DNA of 64,000 nt from Odontocerum albicorne (GCA_949825065.1 OX463842.1:53268034-53332033); one strand, 5' to 3'; positions 52,695 to 64,000 are shown, numbered from the stretch's first letter. Numbers and translations: made by a program. The notes: generated from the letters alone by a model not told the origin.

Positions 52695-52965
52695 TACTTT
52701 GAAAGGCTTTATACAGTTTATACGAAGATCCGCGAGAGCTTAAAAAAATGAATATTTTTTTTCCTTGGTCTTTTTTTTTATAAAATGCAGTCAAATCGAT
52801 ATTTGGTTTTAGTGAAATTATCTCACTATCGTTTTGTTGTATATTAATTTTGATTAACAACGTAATACCTTCTCAATTGCGCAGTAACTAACCGTATGTC
52901 CCTGTTTTTATTTTGTATTATTGTGTCAAAGTTTCTTATTTGAATTATACCTATATATGTCATTA
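52695..52965. other. AT-rich, nothing recognised
   Basis: No supported feature. Confidence 0.4.
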
Positions 52966-52967
52966 GT

Positions 52968-53105
52968 TTTTAAAATCCCCTTGGGTATATTTGTACCAAA
53001 ATCCCCTTGGGTATATTTGTACCAAAATCCCCTTGGGTATATTTGTATCAAAATCCCCTTGGATATATTTGTACCAAAATCTCCTTGAGTATATTTGTAC
53101 CAAAA
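52968..53105 (+). repeat. 26-bp minisatellite, 5 copies
   Basis: aaaatccccttgggtatatt plus tgtacc, with few changes. Confidence 0.9.
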
Positions 53106-53109
53106 ATAA

Positions 53110-53375
53110 ATTAATTTAAATACACTGAGATTTCACAACCATTATTTAGGTTTTGGTAAAACCCAGCTGGTAACTAAATGAAAATTAAAAAAAATAATAA
53201 AGCTATATTTTATTCCTTGTCAAATATTGAGAACAGGAATAATTAAATATTCATAAATAAAATATTTCCTACGTAATTTATTTATAAAAAAAACATTTCT
53301 TAATTTTATGTTTCAATAATGTCAATAATAAGTAAGTATTGTGACTAAAAACGAATAATGGTTCTTTTACTATAT
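53110..53375. other. AT-rich, nothing recognised
   Basis: No supported feature. Confidence 0.4.
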
Positions 53376-53379
53376 ATAT

Positions 53380-53510
53380 CTTACTTTACTTTAGAGATCT
53401 TACCTTACTTTAGAGATCGTTCTTTAATAACCGGAAAAAGCATTCCGTGACGGTGTGTGTTTGTGTGTTACATTCCGTGACGGTGTGTGTTTGTGTGTTA
53501 CATTAATTTT
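53380..53510 (+). repeat. Two small tandem duplications
   Basis: ttactttagagatc occurs twice (53390-53420), and cattccgtgacggtgtgtgt with ttgtgtgtta occurs twice (about 53443-53505). Confidence 0.85.
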
Positions 53511-53644
53511 GTAGATACACAAAAAAACAATGAGAATTTTTGTGGAAAAAACTTTTTATTCCTCTCAAAAACATTTAAATGTATTTCAACCTTCAAAACT
53601 TGGAGTTAGTTGTTGTTAAGTGCATATCTGGAATATTTCGTCAT

Positions 53645-53935
53645 TTGTGATACGATACAATAGACAGTCTCTCGTGATCGAGTCATCTTTTGTGATACGA
53701 TATACAATCTCTCGTGATCGAGTCATCTTTTGTGATACGATATACAATCTCTCGTGATCGAGTCATCTTTTGTGATACGATATACAATCTCTCGTGATCG
53801 AGTCATCTTTTGTGATACGATAGACAATCTCTCGTGATCGAGTCATCTTTTGTGATACGATAGACAATCTCTCGTGATAGAGTCATATTTTGTGATACGA
53901 TAGACAATTTCTCGTGATCGAGTCATCTTTTCAAG
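53645..53935 (+). repeat. 40-bp minisatellite, 7 copies
   Basis: gtgatacgata(g/t)acaatct then ctcgtgatcgagtcatcttt; period 40 bp except a first unit of 45 bp. Confidence 0.95.
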
Positions 53936-53967
53936 TATCCTGTAATAGAAGATACCTGTGAATGTAT

Positions 53968-54345
53968 TCATTTAGTGTGTGCAAGCTGTATCAAATGTTC
54001 ATTTAGTGTGTACAAGTTGTATCAAATGTTAATTTAGTGTGTGCAAGTTGTATCAAATGTTCATTTAGTGTGTGCAAGTTGTATCAAATGTTCATTTAGT
54101 GTGTGCAAGTTGTATCAAATGTTCATTTAGTGTGTGCAAGTTGTATACAATGTTCATTTAGTGTGTGCTAGTTGTATCATTTGTTAATTTAGTGTGTGCA
54201 AATTGTATCAAATATTAATTTAGTGTGTGTAAGTTGTATTAAATATTAGTTTAGTGTGTGCACGTTGTATTAAATATTAGTTTAGTGTGTGCAAGTTGTA
54301 TTAAATATTAGTTTAGTGTGTGCAAATTGTCAAATATTAATTTCC
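53968..54345 (+). repeat. 31-bp minisatellite, about 12 copies
   Basis: catttagtgtgtgcaagttg, tatcaaatgtt repeated every 31 bp, more diverged to the right (ttagtttagtg variants). Confidence 0.95.
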
Positions 54346-54589
54346 TACGACAAGGGAATAGAAGTTTCAAGTTAATCGACATATTTAAGCTGCTGTACCC
54401 TTTCGGTTGGTAGTTTTTTTTTACATTTATTTTAAACTACACATTTTTAATATCCGTCTTTAAAATGAAAATTTTGTAAAATGAAAATATGTAATATGTT
54501 CGCTCGATCAGATAAAATGATCTATAATGCAATTACTCTTTTTTTCACGAGTTCAGTTGAACCGTGCTCATTTCCCCGTGTATCGGAGT

Positions 54590-54850
54590 ATTAGCGAAGA
54601 AGGAGGGGGCGAGGATACGACCCGCACCCGCACCCTTCTGCGGTGGGAGTTGCCAAACAAAAAGTATTAACAGAATTACAAAATAGGAAACTAATTCTGT
54701 AATGGCGCCCCCGAGTGCGGGTCCTCCCGGCCGAAGTTTGCCGGCCCGGACGCCCCACCGGCCGAAACATCCCCCCCACCGGCAGATCGCCCGGTCGACC
54801 TTCCTATCGGCAATGTGTCAGCGAGAATGCTGTCACTCAATCCTAACGAT
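54590..54850. other. GC-rich single-copy island
   Basis: Two GC-rich parts (gacccgcacccgcacccttc near 54619; ccggcccggacgccccaccg near 54740) around an AT core with an inverted word (acagaattac ... attctgtaat). Overlapping ORFs on both strands (54591-54779 minus; 54702-54905 plus) have simple, G/R/P-rich peptides and no domain. Regulatory DNA or a CpG island is possible. Confidence 0.35.
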
Positions 54851-54909
54851 GGACAGGGATTATTTCGTCTGGCCTACTTCCATCAATATCAACTTTAATA
54901 GTTAAATTA

Positions 54910-55570
54910 TGTTGTACGAGTACCTACCACCTACCACCTACCCCTTTGGGTACGTTGGGTAAACATTACTCCGGCGTGTATACACGTTTCGCTGGAGAGT
55001 TTCGTATTCAAATTACGGGCTTTATTTCCTTTTGGAACAAAGTTATTCAACGCTAGTTAAATATGGATTTCTATCAACGTGTTTTGTATTTTAAGAGTAC
55101 ACTTTGTGAGTGAAATCGTTTGCTATGTTATTTTTTAATATTCTATGTTCTGAAAACCGTAAAAAATATTTTAACCATCTGGTGCCATTAAAACTTTTCC
55201 GAAGGGTGGTTAAACGAAAGTTATTTTGAAAAATTAGCGTCATTGGTACGAGGTTATGGCTCTGTTCATTTTGTTAAAGTTGATTTTGTTTTTTTCTTTA
55301 CTTTAACTTTCTGAGTTTATTAAGTTTTGTTTGAAACTTTTCAGTCGTTATAAAGAACTTTCATGTTTATATTTTAGAATTTTCTGAATGCATCACTTTT
55401 TTATATTTTCATAACATTATATTACATTATATTATATAGTATATCAAACACCTATGGCTCAAAAAGTCTAAACCCATTAATGTTTTACTGTGTTCATTGT
55501 AATACAAAATAGTAAGTTTAAATTTGAATTGCTTTTATATTTTACTCAAAGAGATTCTTAGTTAAAATAA
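54910..55570. other. Nothing recognised
   Basis: Starts with acctaccacctaccacctac (short simple repeat), otherwise AT-rich. Confidence 0.45.
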
Positions 55571-55576
55571 ATGTCG

Positions 55577-55785
55577 ACCATTGTACGAGTATGTAGCATC
55601 GTTAGTAAAATGCTCATCTTCTAATTCGGTTCGATTCTCGTTGGAGCCCAGATTTTTTTAACAAATTCCAGTCTGGCTTTCAGTTCAGGTCTTATAAGTA
55701 TATGTCGTGTTATTTGAAAGAAATTGCCGCATGCCAATACGCCCACCAGGTTGTACTTTCTATAGCGAAAATGTAAGAAAATAAT
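55577..55785 (+). mobile_element. tRNA-derived SINE (family B)
   Basis: Head with gtagcatcgttagtaaaatg, ctcatcttctaattcggttc, gattctcg (B box), body with cagatttttttaacaaattc, cagtctggctttcagttcag and the end ttgaaagaaattgccgcatg, ccaatacgcccaccaggttg. Confidence 0.7.
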
Positions 55786-55810
55786 GCAAATTCATATATT
55801 TTTTGTTTAT

Positions 55811-56100
55811 GAAACAAGGTATTTGCGGAACACCTTTACAATACAGATCCAATATTCCTCAATATATGTAGTAAGGTCATTGTATATGAAACAAGGTATT
55901 TGCGGAACACCTTTACAATACAGATCAAATGTTCCTCAATATATGTAGTAAGGTCATTGTATATGAAACAAGGTATTTGCGGAACACCTTTACAATACAG
56001 ATCCAATGTTCCTCAATATATGTAGTAAGGTCATTGTATATGAAACAAGGTATTTGCGGAACACCTTTACAATACAGGTTCAATGTTCCTTAATATATCA
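55811..56100 (+). repeat. 77-bp tandem repeat, 4 copies
   Basis: gaaacaaggtatttgcggaa at 55811, 55888, 55965 and 56042 (exactly 77 bp apart), each with cacctttacaatacaga and ttcctcaatatatgtagtaa. Confidence 0.95.
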
Positions 56101-56139
56101 TATGAAGTAAGCCCATTGACTTTTGAACTTATCTTGAAC

Positions 56140-57800
56140 TTTATTTATTTATTTATTTACAACACAACAGTGTCTTTATATACAAATGAACATGTGACAG
56201 GTTATACAAGTACTTAAAATTATTGACAAATAATACAAACCTTTATCGTACATTAACATTAAGATACAAAAAGCAGTAGTTATAATAAATTACGGTCATT
56301 GTTTTTAAATTATTCAATAATTATATGTATATTTAAGTTCAATATATGGCATGTATGTATACCACAAAATATTACCAAACTTCACCAAGCAGACTTACGG
56401 AATTGTCGAAGACTTATTTTATACAGGTAAAGAACTCAGATTTGTTTTTAGTGGAATAACGCATACATAGAACAAATATTGTTTTTTTTTTAGAATTTTG
56501 TGAGAATTTTATGGATAGATATTGAGATATAGAAAACACATGGCCTCATTAGTAGAACGAGATGCAAGTTGCTTTGCAGAATTAAAACCTTCCTAAATGT
56601 TGATGCAGGGTTACTCAACTCCAGAGGCAAAGTATTGTCCTTAATGTTTTGTTTATATTACGTTATTAATATTTGTAAATGAGAGCACAAAGTTAGTAGC
56701 TATTTCTAAATATTGTTGTGATATTATGGCGAATATTATATATAATTATTTTAAAAATATCTAAATTGTTGCAAAACTCGTTTCCAAGTCTTTCCATACG
56801 AATTATAGAGGAGTCGATTTTATAATTAGTATAGCAATTTTTGGAATAAAAGGGATTGAGCTGTCTTGTGGATCTAGTGGAAATACGAAATGAAATGCTT
56901 GCGAGTAAATGAGGTGCATCAATCACTGAGTGAATGATTTTGTACAGCAGTACTATATCGGCTGTTTTTCTTCTGTCACACAGCTTCAAGAGTTTCATTG
57001 CATTTAATAAGTTGGGATAATTTCTTTGTTCATGTGGCATTCCGAGTTTAAAATTTATGAATCTAAAAAAATTGTTTTGTACACATTCTAAAGTTTGTGC
57101 ATGGGCGGCGTAATGAGGAGACTATATTGATGAGTTGTAGTCAAGGCGACTACATACCAAAGAGCAGTACAGCAGTTTTAATGTTCGAAAATCCAAGAAA
57201 TGTTGGGCAGTTCTTAGTACAAATTCCAAGATTTTTGAACTCTCCCGAGTGATGCTGTTCACATGTTCTATAAATGAAAGTTTTTCATCAAATATAATTC
57301 CTACGTCCCATATAGAAGCTACACGTATTAATATACGAGTAGTGTATTAATTTAGCGAATACTCGTGATTAATTGGATTTTTATTTCTTTGAAAACTAAC
57401 GGACTCACATTTATTCAGCTATAAGTGCAACTTATTGGTGGTACACCATTGTTGTAATTTATTTAAATTTTCTTGTAATTTAAGGCTATCAGCAGTATTA
57501 TTTATGACTTTGAACATTTTTAAATCATCAGCAAAAAGTAAAATCTCAACATCACTAAGTGTGTCAACTATATCATTAACGAATAAGAGAAATTATATTG
57601 GTCCTAGATGTATTCCTTGAAGTACACCGCTTGTAGCTGTGAAGGGATATGAAAGACAACCATCGATTTTGACAGTAAGTATTCGGTTTTTAATGTAGCT
57701 TTCAATCCAGTCTCAGAGCGGGCTAACTATTCCAAAAGCTTTTAGTTTACTTAATAGAATATTATGTAATACTTTGTCAAATGCTTTACTGAATGCTGAA
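56140..57800 (-). pseudogene. Jockey/CR1-like LINE: RT domain to 3' tail (family C)
   Basis: Minus strand from 57800: FSKAFDKVLHNILLSKLKAF, IESYIKNRILTVKIDG, GVLQGIHLGPI, FLLFVNDIV, LLFADDLKMFKV (the catalytic FADD near 57525-57540), WCTTNKLHLYLNKCE, VGIIFDEKLSF, YCSLVCSRLDYNSS, then an open C-terminus (57040-56693) with MPHEQRNYPNLLNAMKLLKL, LLYKIIHSVID and STRSTRQLNPF. The 3' untranslated region and TAAA-type tail (56130-56160) match 8403-8725 and 28130-28605. 5'-truncated in the RT; a few stops. The catalytic box itself is kept. Confidence 0.9.
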
Positions 57801-57834
57801 TGTTAAAGTAGGCGAACCAATATTTGGTTAAAAC

Positions 57835-59035
57835 ATTTTAATATTTTAGTAGTCTCTGTAGCATGCTAGAAATAGCCTTAAATTAATCCTTGAATACGTA
57901 ACACTTTCTTCTTCAGTATTATATCCATAACACTTAGAGACATTTGAAAGTTTTCTTTAGTTACTAAAGGGTGTTTTGTACATACAATGTGTTATGTCAT
58001 GATTGTGTGTATTATGCCATGATTGTGTGTGTTATTTCCTGATTTTTCATGTCATACTTAGCAATTATACATCTCTTATAAGTACAAAAAAAATAATTAA
58101 AAACATATTTCCCGCACAAATAGATTAAATTAAATTTTGATAAGGACTGTAAAGTAAATTCTTTTGTAGGTATTATAAATGAATGATACATTTTATGAAA
58201 TCCATATTATGTACATGCAATCGTCGGAAGCACAATATTTTTTTATCGAGAATTTAACAAAAATATTTCGCGGAAAATAAAAACTCATCTCGTGTTTACC
58301 AAAATTTTGACAAAAATTTCGAGAATATCTCTGAATAAAAACACTCCGACAAGTATTCGAAACATTATTTCTCAGAATATTTTTCCAAAAAAAAAAAAAA
58401 ATATGTTCCATATTTGAATTTGTTATTTAGATTCAAAAGTTCATAATCAAATTTTTTTCAAATTGAAAGTGAACGATATGTTTGAATTGAGAGTTCTAAC
58501 AATTCTTCGAAATTGCCTTCAAACGTTTTTGTAACTCGATCCAGTTTTAAAGATTTTGATCTAAATATTTTAGGTTAACAAGTTCCACTGAAAACAATAT
58601 ATATATATATTGAAAAAGATTTACATCATAATATGAGAAATAAATGACTATTAAAAATTACGTGGAATAAATTTCATACAACCCCTTTAAAAAAAGCTTA
58701 AAAATTTGTTGTAAAATTCGTCCTTCGCCGTTTTTCTCAAGAAAGTTAAAAATGAGCTTTATCAATTTTTGGAAATCATTGACTCAAGTTTGTGTTTTCC
58801 TCATTATCTTGTTCATTCGTGTGTTCACGCATAGCCCACCCCCACCCCCACCCCGAGCAAGGCTATGTGCGCAATATGTGTATGTGCGATATTGTATAGT
58901 CATTGTATTGTGTATTACTACTTATTTATTGTCATTTTTATGTAGTAAAGTTTAAATATCTAGAAAAAAACGGTGTTTACATTTATTTTAACAACTTTTA
59001 TACAGCTATTTATTAATTGCCCGTTTTATATTATA
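57835..59035. other. No gene supported
   Basis: AT-rich; a short ta run near 58600, a cacccccaccccc patch near 58840, and small duplications (atgattgtgtgt) near 58000. ORFs at 58193-58411 and 58752-58955 have no domain. Confidence 0.45.
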
Positions 59036-59037
59036 TA

Positions 59038-59517
59038 GGGTCTTTCAAATTGAGCGGTTTTTTTAATTCTTGGATAAAACACAGATGGCGTCGCGAACTT
59101 GCCTGGGTTATGTGACATTTGAGAAGTGTAATGTATGGCATTTATACAAATGGAGTCGTATACAATATAACAACGCGTTCAAATTGAGAATTATTGTATC
59201 TATTCTAATCTCCGGAAACGGTGATGTTATTTGGCCACCAAGATCATGTGATCTGACACCGTAGGACGAAATTATTCACGTTATTGGTGAGTTAGAACCG
59301 CAATTATGCCAAAATGTCATCGAAAATGTTGACAAAAGAGTGGACATCTGTGGAGCTGCAAGAGGTAGACATTTGGCGGATATTGTTTATTGTGTTTAAA
59401 TGGCATACATTATAATTCCATGACCAATAAAAAGTTTTTTGAAATCAAAGCAAATTGTGTGTTTTATTCAAGAATTAAAAAAAATTAAATTAAAAAACCG
59501 CTCAATTTGAAAGACCC
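59038..59517 (+). mobile_element. Internally deleted Tc1/mariner-like element (480 bp)
   Basis: Ends gggtctttcaaattgagcgg and ccgctcaatttgaaagaccc are perfect inverted repeats, continuing into attaaaaa/tttttaat. Inside are both ends of a transposase: YVTFEKCNVWHLYKWSR near the start, then SGNGDVIWPPRSCDLTP, a stop, and LEPQLCQNVIENVDKR, RGRHLADIVY, as in the fuller element at 50838. The middle, with the first two catalytic aspartates, is gone. The left flank is tata and the right flank ttta; a TA duplication is possible but not exact. Confidence 0.85.
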
Positions 59518-59527
59518 TTTACAATAG

Positions 59528-59850
59528 TTTATGAGTGAAAGAGTGTGGGCTAAAAAATATTAAGTGTCCTTGTAACCGAACTCGCTCTCCTAATGGTGGG
59601 GGTATATCTCAGCTGAGAGAGTGTTGCTGGACGAGACTAGAGCTCTTAGTAGCTTCTCTCTTGAATATGTCTTATTTGTTACCTTGTCTTAGAACGTGTG
59701 TGCGATTGCGGGATATTTATTATATTTTGCATGCTTTTTTTTTCGGTGATGCTATTATTTTATTAACTGAATTAATTGTATTGACTGTTAATCTATTACT
59801 ATATTTTATTTACATGAACAAGATTATGGACTTAAAACATCTGTAATCTC
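59528..59850 (+). mobile_element. LINE 3' end (family B), copy 3
   Basis: Plus strand: CGLKNIKCPCN, then SPNGGGISQLRECCWTRLEL, matching GLKNIWCPRGWACPILVG of 4569-4925 (-). The remainder is AT-rich 3' sequence (about 59700-59850). Confidence 0.65.
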
Positions 59851-59948
59851 AAATTATTGTTCATACGAGTATAAGCTGTTTTTATACGTGAAAACTTGAT
59901 TTGGTATTTTTTGAGATTAATATAATTGAAATGTTTCTTATTCGTTTA

Positions 59949-61110
59949 AGGTTGTTCCGAAAGTAATGGCTGATTTTATCGATAAATCATTTAGGAAGTT
60001 TTTTGAACAGGAATATTATTTGGTATTTGTTCATTTGTAATTATTTAACAGTTAAAAATCTGCTTTATTTATTTATTAATTTGCAATATTTGAATCCGTG
60101 AGAAATCAGATTGTGAAGTGAAAAATTACATGTATTTTTTTTTTATACATTTAAATTTGGGTAAAATACATTTCAAAAAGCATGCAATGTTAACCAAATA
60201 TGGATGGAACCATTTCTGAACGAAATGTGTAGTATTGGGTTGAAAACGTTTGGGCATGGAGATGTAAGTCTTAAAAATGAAGAGAGTCGAGGACATCCTA
60301 CTACTGTTGAAAACGACGAATTAAAAGCTTAATTAGAAGAAACAAGCAACAAAAAGTATAGAAAATAACACAATAATTATGTGTCGATACTGCTACAACT
60401 TCTGTACATTTTATCAAATTGGAGGGGAGAAAAGCTTGATAAGTGGGTTCCACGTGAATTTAATAATAACAAAAAAATGTTGATTCGAAAGTGTGTTCTT
60501 AATTGCTGTTGCGTAACCGTAATTATCGATTTTTTCATCGTATTGTAACATTAAACGAGAAGTTAATCCTTTATGATACAAAAACAAATTAAGTTATCAC
60601 AGAATGGTGATCTGCGGTCGGTGTTATTTATTGTAATTTTCTCTACCAGGAACCACCTTTGACTGCATAGTGAATAATTAAAAGCTATGCACCGACATTT
60701 ACGTAACAAACAACCAGTACTGATTAATCTTAGAGGATCCATCGTGCTCCACGTCAGTGTTCACTTCAGCTCATATTGCGCAACTTACATTTAAAATAAA
60801 TCACGAGTTGGGCTACAAAAAAATACCTCATCTGCCTTGCTCGTCCTATTATTTAGCAACCGATATTCACATTTTCAAGCACAAAACCAAGTCAATAAAA
60901 GAGAAGCAGCAGAAAAATCCTTTTAATTATTGTTAGATATGAATTAGTCCACATGAGTTTTATTCTATAGGCATAAATAAGCTTGCAATTTGCTGTCGAA
61001 AATACGTAGAATCAAATGATTCTTACTTTGATTTATAAAGCTTATTTATCCTTAAGTTAGGTTTGATTGAATTTGAAGATTAAAATCAGCCATTATTTCT
61101 CGAATTATCT
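59949..61110 (+). pseudogene. mariner transposon (cecropia-type), dead copy with both ends
   Basis: Ends aggttgttccgaaagtaatg and cattatttctcgaattatct are imperfect inverted repeats. Between them the transposase is readable in pieces: GHGDVSLKNEESRGHPTTVE, then EKLDKWVPREFNNNKK, RKCVLNCC, a long frameshifted part, AMHRHLRNKQPVLINLRGSI, VLHVSVH (for the LLHDNARPH box, with the catalytic aspartate lost) and LLFSNRYSHFQ. Mariner transposase is about 345 residues, which fits the 1.16-kb length. Many stops and frameshifts. Confidence 0.85.
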
Positions 61111-61111
61111 A

Positions 61112-63120
61112 ATGCATAAATGTCCTGCTTGGCGTAATATAAAAATGTCGCCGTTTACATTGAAATTTCAAATTCATTTACCAATGAACTATAAATTTCG
61201 AAATTAACTTTGGAATATTAACGAAGCAATAAAATTGGCTAGATTATATTGTAAATAGTGAGAGTTATATGCTATTAAATATCAAGTTTTTTTTTCTTCT
61301 CAATTAGCGAAAACTTGATTTGGCACTTAAAATGTGTTCATTTAATAATCTAATGAAAATGAATTAATGAGTAATCATAATCACATATAATACACATTCA
61401 TAATAGTGAAACGAGAATTACAAGTAAAAATTGCAATGCGTCTGCAACAATAACACTTTTTATTATATTAATAACAGTGTAGCTAATATTATATAATAAA
61501 AAATATGATTCAGTGTAATTACATTATGAAATTGTTAAGTTTAAAAATTACTGAGGTTTTACTTTTTTTATCAATATTTACTTTATGTTTAAAAAAAATA
61601 ATTATACTCTACATTTTTATACGTGTATTACATACATATATTAGATAACCTATTATATGAAGCATTGCTTAAACTCAAATAAGGAAAAATATAAATGTAT
61701 ATTTACTATGTATTTTTAATTTTTACAGTTTTTTAATTTTTACAGTAAACTATACAAAGCACTCTTCTGCCTTCTGCCTATGCTTGCCTTATGGCAGGTA
61801 GTTTACATAAAATACAACAACATTTAAAATAAAAGAATCGTTTTACATTAAAACAAATGTGATTACGGGTAAATCCCAACAATTAAAAAAATCCGGAAGT
61901 AAAAAAATATTCTATAATCAAGAAACAATCAATTCGGAATATTATATAAACGACGCAGAAGTTACCAACGGTGTCTCTATCATTTATATCTATAAATGCA
62001 TATAAACACGTGTGACATTTGTATAAAAATAAAAGTACAAAAAAGTACAAAAAAAAACAAACAAAAAAAATCAAAATCAAGTTTTTTATAAATAACACAA
62101 AAAATAAATTCAAGCATAGCACTAAACTTATGAGTCTTTTCCTGAAGGAATTGAGTGACACGTAAAAAATGTCAAGATGATGACATACACGGTTTCAAAG
62201 TGAGATTGATCTACCTACCGGCATTCCCAAAGACAGGTTGGTTCGATATATAGGTTGATAGGTCTATCTATGGGTGCGCGTTGTCTCAGATAATTATTTG
62301 GAACGTACACACCATGACTGTTAAAGACGGGTGGGTTAACTAGATTAATAATAGTGGACACCCAATCGAAGAGATCATGCAGTCTCTGATGATCTGTGAC
62401 TAATATTCACACTATCTTATGTAGAGACAACGGAGCAATATTTACTGAACTCTTTATAGCATGAGTGAATACATAATCCCTAATGACGTTCATATTATCG
62501 AGCAATAATCCGATAAATAAACCGGAGAGAGAAGTGCCCAAGAAGGAGTGTTACGAGTATTAGTGATTTGAAGCTGATGAAGGAATTATTGATAGATATT
62601 TTATATCATATGTCAGTGATGGATACTTCGTAAATACTCGTGTTGACTGAAAGGAGTTTGAAAATATTGTTATAAAATATTAATGTTTTGCCCGCAACAT
62701 ATTTATTTATCTTTCTTCACATTTTAAAAATAATTAACATATTACAAATATTTAAATATTTGGTAAACACTTGAATATGTTGATAAACGCTTTCCCGTCT
62801 TTTTTAAACTTTTTCCACTGTGATTCGAAATATGTCAATATCCGAAGCTGTCCGATTCAGAAAAGTTAAGGTCCTTCCAACAGGCATAGCGGCTGGGAGA
62901 CTCATTTTTGGTTCAGTGATTAAGCGCAGTTCCTACCAATTCAGTCTAGTTTAATTGTATAGAACGATTAATGCTTACCTAATAATACTCGTTATACTGG
63001 ATTACCCATAACTCTACCAATTATCAGAATTACGTACATCAGAAACCCGAAGATTTTTTTACACGGTTAAATATAATATTATGTCCTGATATGTCAAGTA
63101 GAAACTTTGTAAGAAAAAAA
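61112..63120. other. 2 kb of AT-rich DNA, nothing recognised
   Basis: No ORF of note (the 92-codon minus ORF at 61883-62161 is F/L/I-rich with no domain), no tandem repeat, no SINE head. A less AT-rich patch at 62200-62560 could not be identified. Confidence 0.5.
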
Positions 63121-63123
63121 CAT

Positions 63124-64000
63124 ATATGTGAGACTCTCGCGCGGTAGAAGTGAAACTTCTTAGCTTCTAGGAAAAGTTGATTTTATGCATTGCTTTTTTC
63201 CATTTGTTAACGATTTTTATAACTTTTTTTTGGATTAGGAAATGGTTACGTGGAATTTAATTCAAGAAAATCTCTCTAAATTAAATAAAAATATTGTTGT
63301 GTGGAATTTAATTCAAGAAAATCTCTTAATTAAATTTAAAAAAATATAGTTTTAATAAAAAATAATAAAAATTTTAATGATAAATAATAATTTTAATAAT
63401 AATGTTAAACACTTAATAATATTGCATTAATATTTTTAAATGTTAAATAAATTAATATTTTTATGTTATTATTAATTATGAAATTGATTATTTTTAAATA
63501 TATATTTATTTATTATTATATTATTTTTATTATGTTATTTATAATATATATTATTAATAATGTTATTATTTTATATTATTGAATAATTATACGAGTATAT
63601 CATAATAATTAATTATAATATTATATATTAATAGCAAAATTATTAATATTATAATAACATATGTATATTATTATAATTATTAGTAAATATAAATTATATA
63701 TTGAGTAAATATTAAAATAAATATTAAATGAAATAAAATTAAATAATTTAATATTAAATATAAAAATAATATATAACATAAAAAAATATTTTTAGTAATA
63801 AATAATAATAATGTTAATAATAAATAATAATATTTTAAATAATAAATAATTATTTAAATAATAATATAATACACTTAATAATTTTACAAAAATATGAATT
63901 ATTATTAATAATAAATAATTATTAATATTAAAATAGTAAATAATAATTAATTAACAAATAAAATATTTAATAACAAAATAATACACCGTTTCACTTTTCG
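63124..64000 (+). repeat. AT-rich dispersed repeat, copy 3 (cut by window end)
   Basis: Left end gtgagactctcgcgcggtag, aagtgaaacttcttagcttc identical to that at 9230; then over 750 bp of nearly pure A/T with a local duplication (gtggaatttaattcaagaaa at 63250 and 63302); the last bases, ccgtttcacttttcg, are the start of the right end seen at 9750. Longer than the other copies. Confidence 0.75.

Noticed and set aside
54591..54905. Opposing ORFs in a GC island
   Set aside because: GC-rich sequence lacks stops by composition; peptides are low-complexity with no domain.
57435..57620. Plus-strand ORF of 61 codons
   Set aside because: It is the antisense of the reverse transcriptase with the FADD box on the minus strand.

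Overview
The window is a piece of a eukaryotic, AT-rich genome with no intact host gene that I can recognise. The transposon content points to an insect, most likely a moth or butterfly. The evidence is RTE-type LINE tails encoding WFGHVERM, jockey/CR1-like LINE fragments, cecropia-type mariner and Tc1/mariner remains, piggyBac-like TTAA elements, a hAT element, Penelope-like sequence and tRNA-derived SINEs. Almost every recognisable coding sequence is a broken mobile element. The only host-type protein similarity I trust is a histone H2B-like ORF at 15311-15562 (minus).

Layout. 1-2100: an RTE-like LINE tail that runs into a 134-bp tandem array. 2100-5420: two piggyBac-like TTAA elements (one split by a LINE tail), an AT-rich repeat and a 43-bp minisatellite. 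5600-10600: SINEs, LINE tails, a second AT-rich repeat, a foldback element and a complete hammerhead-ribozyme-like motif at 10488-10531. 12240-16770: a minisatellite, a LINE tail, then two related LTRs pointing away from each other that flank the H2B-like ORF and two minisatellites. 17650-24400: a composite repeat, SINEs, RTE-type LINE tails, a 20-bp array made from a LINE coding segment and a 33-bp array. 24890-31000: a 160-bp duplication, LINE tails and three more TTAA elements. 31600-41400: LINE and SINE fragments, small arrays, a foldback element, a 29-bp array and an inverted pair of Penelope-like tails.

41880-46630: a jockey-like reverse transcriptase relic (minus) split by a 497-bp hAT element with perfect 8-bp target duplications, then a LINE tail, a Penelope-like GIY-YIG endonuclease fragment with a hammerhead-like tail, and another inverted Penelope tail. 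47040-54350: LINE tails, a 73-bp array, a DDE transposase pseudogene, a GC-rich island, an inverted repeat with a further hammerhead-like core, and several minisatellites. 54590-64000: a GC island, SINE, a 77-bp array, a jockey/CR1-like RT relic, an internally deleted DDE element, a LINE tail, a mariner pseudogene, a long AT-rich stretch and an AT-rich repeat cut by the window end.

Two themes stand out. Several tandem arrays appear to have been born from LINE coding sequence, most clearly the 20-bp unit encoding WFGHVER. Hammerhead-like RNA motifs recur in at least three sequence families, two of them in inverted pairs. All calls come from reading the sequence by eye; no database search was run.
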